Position numbers and translations under genes: made by a program
Notes under the pieces: model-generated
The model's database searches: none
What the model was told of the DNA's origin: nothing
Seen by the model: the letters and a program-made list of their open reading frames with translations, nothing else
DNA from: Planctomycetaceae bacterium
Lineage (GTDB): Bacteria; Planctomycetota; Planctomycetia; Pirellulales; Thermoguttaceae
DNA length: 12,706 nucleotides
Assembly (NCBI GenBank): GCA_031257725.1
Contig: JAIROD010000856.1
Coordinates: 1 to 12,706, forward strand
Reading direction: 5' to 3'
Shown: positions 1-7,100 of the stretch, one piece after another
Layout: each line of letters opens with the position of its first letter
Numbering within the stretch: position 1 is the stretch's first letter

Positions 1-1535
1 TTGATACAACCGATTACGTTGACTGTTTGCGCGTAATTCGCCATGAAATACACATCCGATTGTCGGGCAAATTCGTGAAGTCCCGCCGCAATTCCGAGTC
101 CGTCCTTCACAAAATACCGTGTTCCCAGTTCACCGAACAGATGTGGACCGTACCAGTAATTCCATTCGTCAAGCGCAATCGGAACAGTAACTTCTCTGAA
201 ATTCGGTAACTCCTTCCGATATTTCCGGTGAGCATCGGCGATACGTTTTACGGAATTGGGAATCTGCCGAACATGATCCGTTACGTTATTCGCTTTCTCC
301 TGAAAAACGTAAAAGTGTTCACTAATGAGATCGAGATGTTTGGCGGCACCGGATAAAAACACTTCGTCCCATTTTCCAACCGCACCAACGCCAATCACCT
401 TAACCTTCGCGTCTTTCGCACGAAAAGCGTCAACAAAAGCGTTGTGTCTTTCGACATACTTTTCAACAGGAATATGACCAATCTGCCAATTTCCGTACAT
501 TTCATTGCCAATTCCCCACCATGTTACGCCGTAAGGTTCGGAATGTCCATGTTCGGCGCGAAGTTTACCCATTGGCGTTGAGGCATTGCCGTTGACGTAT
601 TCGAGTTCCAGCACAGCATTTTCGACATTACCGTTACCGGTATTAACTGCAATATACGGTTCGGTTTTGAGAATGTTGCAAAATTGTAAAAATTCATTAA
701 CGCCGAAATCATTCGGTTCAACGCCTTTCCATGCCGGATTTTTACGCGGCGGACGTTTATCACGATCACCGATACCGTCTTTCCAATCGTATCCGCTCAC
801 AAAATTCCCGCCGGGCCAGCGATAAATCGGAGAATCCAACCGTTTCAGTAATTCCAACGTGTCGGCGCGCAACCCGTTCACGTTATCGTCCGGCATCAGA
901 CTGACGCAACCGACCGTGAATGTTCCTTTGCCGAATGCTGCCACTTCCAACATAACATTATCGAAATCGCCGGTTGGTTCGTAAACAAATTCGACTTTGT
1001 AGAAATCGCCGACTTTGACCGGCATTTTGAACGCGTCGTGATCTTCTTTTTGGTCACTCCAATGAAAATGCACTTCGATTCGTTGAATACCTTCGGATGG
1101 TTTGACCCAAGCGTAACCGATATACTTTTTCCCTTTTCGCACTGCCAACCCGTTTTGCCAAACGCCGAGCCATCGCGGTTCTTCCTTGTCTGTGGTGAAC
1201 GATTCCGGCGAATGTTTCCCGACAAAAGGTTGTTGTTCGGTCATGCGAAGATTGCAGTCATAAATTGCTTTCCACGCGGATTCTTTATCGCCGACGGGAT
1301 AAAAGAATTTCCGATCTTCCAACATTTCCGCCCAAATCCCTCCGCCGTTAATACAACGACCGAGATGTTCAATAAACTGTCCGTAAATAAATGGTGAAAT
1401 TTTCTCACCTTGTTGTGTTGCGTCGATTTTAACAGTTGGCGACCACGCTTGATCCGCCGCCTGCGACAACACAATGGAACAGCATAAAAATACGAACCCC
1501 GAAAACACTCCTTGCAGAAATAAACGTTTCATCAT
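1..1535 (-). CDS. Secreted GH51 alpha-L-arabinofuranosidase, 3' end outside the window
   Basis: This frame is open from an ATG at 1535 to the left edge of the window (511 residues), so the C-terminal part is missing. Residues 1-27 form a Sec signal peptide: basic MMKR, a hydrophobic run, and likely cleavage after SQA. The mature part opens with a GH51 hallmark (ISPFIYGQFIEHLGR, about 46-60). RWPGGNFVSGYDWKDG (239-254) is the family substrate-binding segment. The putative acid/base Glu345 lies in WWGIGNEM and the putative nucleophile Glu457 in LDEWN. Residues about 100-215 could be an inserted carbohydrate-binding-like module. The expected role is releasing terminal L-arabinofuranose from arabinan or arabinoxylan outside the cytoplasm. 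AAGGA lies about 9 nt before the start codon; a second ATG follows immediately. The family call is strong; substrate specificity is inferred. Confidence 0.9.
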   Translation of the reverse strand, partial: MMKRLFLQGVFSGFVFLCCSIVLSQAADQAWSPTVKIDATQQGEKISPFIYGQFIEHLGRCINGGGIWAEMLEDRKFFYPVGDKESAWKAIYDCNLRMTEQQPFVGKHSPESFTTDKEEPRWLGVWQNGLAVRKGKKYIGYAWVKPSEGIQRIEVHFHWSDQKEDHDAFKMPVKVGDFYKVEFVYEPTGDFDNVMLEVAAFGKGTFTVGCVSLMPDDNVNGLRADTLELLKRLDSPIYRWPGGNFVSGYDWKDGIGDRDKRPPRKNPAWKGVEPNDFGVNEFLQFCNILKTEPYIAVNTGNGNVENAVLELEYVNGNASTPMGKLRAEHGHSEPYGVTWWGIGNEMYGNWQIGHIPVEKYVERHNAFVDAFRAKDAKVKVIGVGAVGKWDEVFLSGAAKHLDLISEHFYVFQEKANNVTDHVRQIPNSVKRIADAHRKYRKELPNFREVTVPIALDEWNYWYGPHLFGELGTRYFVKDGLGIAAGLHEFARQSDVYFMANYAQTVNVIGCI

Positions 1536-1555
1536 TTTTTTTTCCTTCAATTAAA

Positions 1556-1591
1556 TTGATTAACTGATATTGATTGTTTGGTTGATTAACT
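1556..1591. promoter_or_regulatory. Direct repeats upstream of the GH51 gene
   Basis: TTGATTAACT occurs at 1556-1565 and again at 1582-1591, exactly 26 bp apart, in the leader or promoter region of the GH51 gene. Equal spacing of about 2.5 helical turns could suit a regulator binding on alternate faces of the helix, but the DNA is A/T-rich and the repeat short. No clear -35/-10 pair was found here. Weak evidence for an operator. Confidence 0.2.
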
Positions 1592-1770
1592 AAAATACTT
1601 TCGAAACCAAACCGAACCAAAAGTATAAACTGGTTTCCAATATGATTATTTTTTTTCAGAGGTCAAGTCAATTTTGCGCAAAAAAATATCGATTTTGCGA
1701 ATAATCAATGTTGGCGGGCATACCGTATTGATGACCGTTATTGTTTTCATTGCGTTCACTGGCTGGTTGA

Positions 1771-1988
1771 TAAATTAGGTAGAGTGGGGTAGGCAATCGT
1801 GGGTGAAAACTCTTCGCCGAAAGGTTTTCACCCACGGTCGCGTTGCCGATAGGCAACAGTGAATCAGATTCGATGGGGCTATTTGTGTTTCCGACCGGTT
1901 TGGAAACTGATTGCCGGCGGGAAACAGGGTCAAGTCGGCTATCGCCGACGCAACCGCCCGGCGGTCGGTTGCCTACCTCTTAATTATT
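1771..1988. repeat. MITE-like palindromic element in the GH51-ferritin intergenic region
   Basis: About 218 bp bounded by inverted ends: GGTAGGCAA at 1788-1796 matches TTGCCTACC at 1969-1977, with A/T-rich flanks (TAAATTAGG and CTCTTAATTA) that also partly pair. Inside are a perfect 12-bp inverted repeat (CGTGGGTGAAAA, 1798-1809 with 1825-1836), GTTGCC/GGCAAC (1842-1857), GTCGGC/GCCGAC (1934-1949) and GCAACCG/CGGTTGC (1950-1972). There is no ORF. This looks like a non-autonomous mobile or REP-type element. No target-site duplication is certain, and copies elsewhere cannot be seen from this window. Confidence 0.4.
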
Positions 1989-2037
1989 GACCTGATGATA
2001 AATCATAGGATCGTTTCTGAATAGTTACTATTTTTTT

Positions 2038-2080
2038 AACACGAAATTTCACGAAAGGGATGTTTCGTATGTTTCGTGTT
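2038..2080. repeat. Imperfect hairpin of CACGAAA units
   Basis: AACACGAAATTTCACGAAA (2038-2056) pairs, with a few mismatches, with TTTCGTATGTTTCGTGTT (2063-2080) around a 6-nt loop. The arms themselves repeat CACGAAA. It lies in non-coding DNA after a run of T, and could be a dispersed intergenic hairpin or a terminator remnant. The inverted repeat is directly visible; its role is unknown. Confidence 0.4.
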
Positions 2081-2123
2081 TAAAATAGACAGTCACACCA
2101 CTATTCTTTTATGTATTTTAACG

Positions 2124-2129
2124 TATAAT
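2124..2129 (+). promoter_or_regulatory. Candidate -10 box for the bacterioferritin gene
   Basis: A perfect TATAAT on the + strand lies about 147 nt before the ferritin ATG, within TTTTAACGTATAAT. No good -35 hexamer is found at the usual distance. Nearly the same string (TTTTAGCGTATAAT) recurs at about 8946-8959, which may reflect a promoter style of this genome or chance in A/T-rich DNA. If used, the mRNA leader would carry the inverted repeat at 2214-2240. Confidence 0.25.
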
Positions 2130-2213
2130 ATGACCGTGAAAAAAATAAGGACTGTTTCGGTGAAACATCGTGTTTGTCAAAAAACCGGTCAGCCTAAACA
2201 GTGAACTCTTTCT

Positions 2214-2240
2214 AATGAAATCATTTCAATTGATTTCATT
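2214..2240. promoter_or_regulatory. Perfect inverted repeat upstream of bacterioferritin, candidate operator
   Basis: AATGAAATCA (2214-2223) and TGATTTCATT (2231-2240) are perfect 10-bp arms around a 7-nt centre, ending 35 bp before the ferritin ATG. Size and symmetry suit a dimeric regulator site or a leader hairpin. An iron-responsive repressor is an attractive guess because the gene is a ferritin, but the sequence is not a recognisable canonical Fur box. Confidence 0.4.
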
Positions 2241-2275
2241 GTTTGCCAACAACCCTGTATTTTGGAGACCAACCA

Positions 2276-2773
2276 ATGCCAAAAGAACGCAATGAACAAA
2301 CTAAAAAAGTGATCGAGATATTGAATAAAGCCCGATCAATGGAACTTAACGCCATTCTTCAGTACCTTAATCAACATTATGGTCTGGATGATGACGATTA
2401 TGGTAAACTGGCTTCTGAAGTGAAAAAAATCGCTATCGACGAAATGAAACACGCGGAAGCGTTTGCGGAACGGATCAAAGATATCGACGGTTCACAGGAA
2501 CCCACCACTGAAATTGACGGCAAAATAATTCGTGGGCAGGAAGTTGAGGAAATTTTTCCGTTCGACGCCGATTCTGAAAGCAACACGATGACCGCTTACA
2601 ACAATTTTATGAAAATCTGCCGCGAAAATAACGATAGCGTTAGTGCAACCCTTTTTGAAAAAATTATTGCCGAAGAACAAAAACATTTCAATTACTTCGA
2701 CGATACCGCAACACATATCAAAAAACTCGGTAACAGTTTCCTTGCCCGACAAACCGGCGGAAACGCAGATTAG
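2276..2773 (+). CDS. Bacterioferritin-like iron-storage protein
   Basis: A 165-residue ferritin-like four-helix protein, about the usual bacterioferritin length. Ferroxidase ligands align as Glu23 (SMELNAI), Glu56 and His59 (IDEMKHAE), Glu101 (DSE), and Glu134 and His137 (AEEQKH). Met57, at the position of the heme-coordinating methionine between Glu and His, is kept, so heme binding at the subunit interface is possible. The family oxidises Fe2+ and stores ferric mineral in a cytoplasmic 24-mer; oligomer size is inferred. I chose the ATG at 2276, with TTTTGGAGA about 10 nt upstream, over an in-frame TTG at 2243: the extra residues would be encoded by this Shine-Dalgarno region and do not resemble the family. 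The gene is divergent from GH51 and convergent with the nucleosidase. A demethoxyubiquinone hydroxylase or rubrerythrin-like assignment is less likely. Confidence 0.88.
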   Translation: MPKERNEQTKKVIEILNKARSMELNAILQYLNQHYGLDDDDYGKLASEVKKIAIDEMKHAEAFAERIKDIDGSQEPTTEIDGKIIRGQEVEEIFPFDADSESNTMTAYNNFMKICRENNDSVSATLFEKIIAEEQKHFNYFDDTATHIKKLGNSFLARQTGGNAD

Positions 2774-2786
2774 GTAATAGGTAACC

Positions 2787-2922
2787 GGAAATCTCTCATC
2801 ATTCAGAATTTACCGAAAGTTAACGACGGGGGTTACCCCGTGTTTTAGGGTTAAGTCTAACAACGCGGGGCAAGCCCACGCCGTTAACTTTTCGGTAAAT
2901 TCTGAATGATTGAGAGATTCCC
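2787..2922. repeat. 136-bp long imperfect palindrome between convergent genes
   Basis: Arms 2787-2825 and 2882-2922 are complementary except for one mismatch and two single-base indels; they share CATTCAGAATTTACCG and GTTAACG. The interior remains partly self-complementary (ACGGGGGTTACCCCGTGTT facing AACGCGGGGCAAGCCCACG), so nearly the whole segment could fold as one long hairpin. It starts 13 bp after the ferritin stop codon and lies before the 3' end of the oppositely oriented nucleosidase gene, where it could serve as a bidirectional terminator. The GTTAACG-flanked G/C-rich core looks like a dispersed REP- or MITE-type repeat. There is no long T tract directly after either arm. Confidence 0.6.
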
Positions 2923-3035
2923 AATTATATTTTTGAGTTGGCGAAAAGGTCTATTATGTCAATCAAATAAAACAACCCATTTCCACCCGTTGGCAGTATA
3001 TTTTCCATTATCCTTATCTCTTTATTCCCTGACAC

Positions 3036-4037
3036 CTAATTCCCAACACCTAACTCTATCGCAATATGTTTAGCGAGTTTGTCGGCGGCACGGAGGGCAC
3101 GTTGTCTGAGTGAAAAAAGATCAAGCATCGATGATGGGCGTGAACATATCGCCCCCAAAACGGAACCCGCTAATCTGGCAACTCCTTTTTCCGCATCTTT
3201 CAAAATACGCTGAATATCTTTGGGGATTTGTTCGTCGGCAGTGTCCAAAATGATTCGTACCGCAAGCATGGGAACTTGACGCTTTTGGCAAACTTCCGCA
3301 ACCGCAAAAGTTTCCATATCAACTAATTCCCCGCCCGTTTGACGATACAATAACGATTTTTGTTTCGGAGAACCAACAACAAAGTCGGTCGTTAATAGAA
3401 TAAGTTTTCCGTTCAGTTTTTCAAAATCGGATGAGAGTTTTTTGTAATTGGTTAAGGTTTCGATGTTTTCGGGAACGGAATTTGATACATAGAGTGTTTT
3501 TCCATCGGATTCTCGAATCAATATTTCCGGAAAGCAAACGTTAAACTGTTTCAACCGTTTTGCCAACCCTCCGGCGTAACCTGCCGAGATAAGCCGTTTT
3601 GGTTTGAACACCTCAATCAAAACGTCGGCGGCACGTCCCGCATTTTCCTGACCAACACCGGATTCGACAACCGCTGTACGATAACCGTGAAAAAAACCGG
3701 TATGAAATGTTCGTCCATTCCCTTGTGTTGTCTGCGATTGTTTCAGAACATCCGCCACGCCGGCAGCTTCCATCGGCATCGCAAACACAAATCCAAGATC
3801 AACCCCGGATCCCGCCCACTCTTCCGAATCGTTCACACCACTTTCCGACTCGTTCACACAACATAATTGTTTGGAAACAGACAAAAGTTCCGATGGAGAT
3901 TCTGAATGTTTTGACGGAGATTCTGCATGTTTTGACGATTTTGACGATGTATTTTCCGACGTATTTAAGAGTTCCGTTTTAGCCTTCCGTATGATCTGAG
4001 AGGCAAGCCAACGGAGAATAAACTGTTGAAAAAACAA
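3036..4037 (-). CDS. Phosphorylase-superfamily nucleosidase (MTA/SAH nucleosidase-like) with N-terminal extension
   Basis: A 333-residue protein whose residues about 79-300 match the PNP/UDP phosphorylase (MTAN) fold: LGFVFAMPMEAAG (81-93, Glu90 as the likely water-activating Glu), VVESGVGQENAGRAA (123-137), ISAGYAGGL (150-158), VDMETFAVAEVC (239-250, ribose-binding Met241/Glu242) and RIILDTADE (261-269, Asp265 as the likely catalytic acid). The expected reaction is hydrolysis of an N-glycosidic bond in an adenosyl compound such as methylthioadenosine or S-adenosylhomocysteine. A hopanoid-pathway nucleosidase is an alternative. Residues 1-78 are not part of the fold: a hydrophobic/amphipathic start followed by a Ser/Lys/Glu-rich linker made of short duplications. 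It follows the CobN-like gene on the same strand after a 139-bp gap. Substrate is unproven. Confidence 0.78.
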   Translation of the reverse strand: MFFQQFILRWLASQIIRKAKTELLNTSENTSSKSSKHAESPSKHSESPSELLSVSKQLCCVNESESGVNDSEEWAGSGVDLGFVFAMPMEAAGVADVLKQSQTTQGNGRTFHTGFFHGYRTAVVESGVGQENAGRAADVLIEVFKPKRLISAGYAGGLAKRLKQFNVCFPEILIRESDGKTLYVSNSVPENIETLTNYKKLSSDFEKLNGKLILLTTDFVVGSPKQKSLLYRQTGGELVDMETFAVAEVCQKRQVPMLAVRIILDTADEQIPKDIQRILKDAEKGVARLAGSVLGAICSRPSSMLDLFSLRQRALRAADKLAKHIAIELGVGN

Positions 4038-4176
4038 TGGGACACCTCTAATAATTGAATTGGTTTTATTGTTTTATTATTTTATTGTTTTGAAATTGCC
4101 TAATTTTTAGGTAACTTTTAATTATTTACGTGCATGATTACTAAAAAATAAAATAGACCGTTACGCCAACCAATGA

Positions 4177-7100
4177 TTAACAGAACATTCGCCGGAAAAA
4201 ACCGCCGATTAATATTGCCATCATACCGAAAACAATTATTGACACAAAAAATGGAGCGGAGGTTAATAATTCTTTGTTTCGTTCTTTGAGTAATTCGATT
4301 TTCTCTTCGAGTTGCATACCTTGTACTTCCGGTCTTGGTGCGCCTTGAGCCTGAAGAACCTGATTAAGCGCCGCTTCATAAGCAACCGGCGTTCCACCTA
4401 AAATGTTACCGATAAATGCGTGAAGTTGAGGATCGCCGCAAGTATCCCCCGAACATCCCGCCCCGTGTTTTTCGACCATTTCAACATGTAACTCCGCCAA
4501 TTTTTTTATCACTTCGCCGCTCGGCTTCCACATCCCCTTACGAACAACATCCAGAAGAATCGCCGTCATGTCCTGTAACGAATATGGATTTTTTGTCTCA
4601 AAATATTCTTTTAATTTCAAATCGTGTTTGTCATCAATATAAACAGCGTTCATCTCGTCCCAAAGTGATTGATCAATTGACGACGGCTGCACCACATTCC
4701 AACCGCGCATATTTCGCATCGGTTCCGCCAAATTCGCGGTGCCGCCCGCACCTTCACGTTGCAATCCGGCAATATATTTAGGATTCCAGATTGACGACCG
4801 CGCTTCCTCACGAATTGCCTGTATTGCCGTAACAGCCCGCGCCGAAGCCGGATTCCGCATGTCACTGAACCAAATGTTCGGATCCGTTCCCGTCTTTTCA
4901 CGAATCGCCAACGCTAATGTGTTAAATTCGTACACATGATCAAGCGTTAACGGTCCCCAAGTGTTTGAAGACATGGATTGGATCATCATTTCCGTTCCTT
5001 TAAGTTGTGATTCGAAAAGACCGCGAACCGGCACTCCCCAAACTTTGCCGCTCCGGTACATTCCTCCCATGTTACTAATATAACGGTCGGCAATTCGTCC
5101 GTCCGAACCGTCTTCAGCACGGTCAACTGTTCCCTGAATTCCCGTTCCGTAATTACCGGTTGGAGAACCGAAAATCCGCGCCGTTGAATATTCACGCGCT
5201 TCGGCGGGAGCAATTCCTTCTTTTTTCAAGTCCTCTTCAGTTTGTAACGAATTTTCTTTAACGTAATTCGGATATTTTTCGTCCGGTAATTCTGCAACCA
5301 TTCGCACCGCTTTGTCCAGCAATTCAATACGTCCGGCAGCGGCGTCACGGAATTGTCCCGAAGTTTGCGCAACAATATCAATTCGCGGCCGCCCCAGTTC
5401 TTCCGACGGAATGACTTCCACATCAAACACAATATTCCGGCTGTCACGCCGCGGTTTCAAACCCATTAAATACAACGCCTGAGCAAGAATAACTCCGCGT
5501 GTACGAATATATTCGCCGCCCCAAAACGTACACGCAACACGGCGCGGCCAACGACCAGGATTTTGTTCGCGAAATTCAGTAATAATATTTTCCGTCAACC
5601 GAACGCCTATTTTGTACGATTCCGGAGTTGGTGTTTGTTCCAAATTTACCGAAGCCATATTGCGTCCGGTTGGAGCGGAATCAGGATTGAAAATCACATC
5701 GCCTCCCGATGACGGCGGAACATAACCGCCGCCAAGAGCATTGATAATTCCTTCCAATTCAAACGGTATGGAATCAAATAAATTGTTTGCATGAAATAAA
5801 CTTGCTTCAATAAGCGCAACATACGGATCGGCGGATTCTTCCCGTTTTTTCGGCGCACCGGTGATCTCGCCCCATCGTGATTGTCCGCCGCCCATCATTC
5901 CGCCCATTCCCATTCCGCCGCCCATCCCACTCGGCATTTCACTTGGCATTCCGCCAGGCATTCCCCCCATCCCACTCGGCATTTCGCCTGCGTTGCCGTT
6001 GGCGGAACTATTGGAATTTGAGGGACGCTGGGGACGTTTACCCATTTCATTGGGTGTTTCTTTTATTTCATCGCCGCCCATTCGACCCATACCGCCTTCC
6101 TGAATTGCACGACGCATTGCTTCCGACATTTCTCTACCATCAGGCATACGTATATTGGCGTTTCGATTTTCATTTTTGTTGCTGTTTTCATTTTTGTTAT
6201 CATTTTCATTTTTGTTATCATTTCCGGTGTTGTCCGTTTGGGCGGTGTAAGGCGGAGCAACAACCGCATTAACCGCAACAGGTTCTTCACCGTTTTTTTC
6301 CGGTTTCAAATTTTCGTTCTTTTTTTCATTCTCATCCTCATTTTTGTTCTCATTTTTATGGTCATGACCATTTTCGTTTTCATTTTTGGGCGTTTCAATT
6401 TTCTTCATTTCTGTTTCGTTTTTCGGAGTTTTCTTTTCTGAAGTTTCATTTTCTTTTTTGGGTGTATCGTCAACGATTTTACCGTTTAACACGCCCTGAA
6501 CAAAATATTTCATTCCTTCTGCTTTATCGGCGGGCAGATCAGGCAGTTTACCGGATTCACGAATTTTTTCAAGTTTTTCGGTTCCCGGTTCGCCCAGCAT
6601 TGCCGCAACTGTATCAACAATTTGCGGAACCGTCCATTCACGACCCATCACATGCAATCCGTCCTGAATATTCACGTCCGCCAAATGATCAAGATATTCA
6701 TCAAGCAGTTCAATATCTTTTTGTGTCAATAAAGCATTTTCCGGCGGATTTTCTTTGTAACCGATTTCTTTGAACATATCGTTTTTTCGTACCATTTCTG
6801 TTAATGATTTGATCAATTCCGTTTTAAGTGAATCGCCTTCAACGGTACGGAAATCATGAATTTTATCGCTCATTTGACTAATATCGCCGTAGAGTTCCGC
6901 TTTCGCGAATGGCGGAGTCAAATGTGTTACCATTACTGCGCCGGCGCGTCGTTTTGCCAGGAGTGCTTCGCCGATATTGTTAATAATGTACGGATAAATA
7001 TGAGGCATATCGCCGGTCAAAATTGTGGGCCAACAAAAATCACTCAATGCGATCGCCTTTCCTTTGGTAAATTCCATTGAACCGTGTGTACCGAAATGAA

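Noticed and set aside
1038..1397. 119-residue + strand frame
   Set aside because: Antisense to the well-supported GH51 coding sequence.
2243..2275. TTG start giving an 11-residue longer ferritin
   Set aside because: The extension overlaps the likely Shine-Dalgarno (GGAGA) of the ATG at 2276 and adds nothing family-like.
1536..2275. Possible tRNA or riboswitch in the long intergenic region
   Set aside because: Several stems are present but no cloverleaf, CCA end or recognisable aptamer core could be found by eye.
6166..6219. Regular 18-bp repeats as a possible CRISPR array
   Set aside because: Units are contiguous without spacers, multiples of three, and translate as NKNEN blocks in an open frame.
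5861..6272. Two + strand frames rich in Pro/Ile or Phe/His/Arg
   Set aside because: They mirror the Met/Gly and Asn/Lys/Glu codon repeats of the CobN-like gene on the opposite strand.
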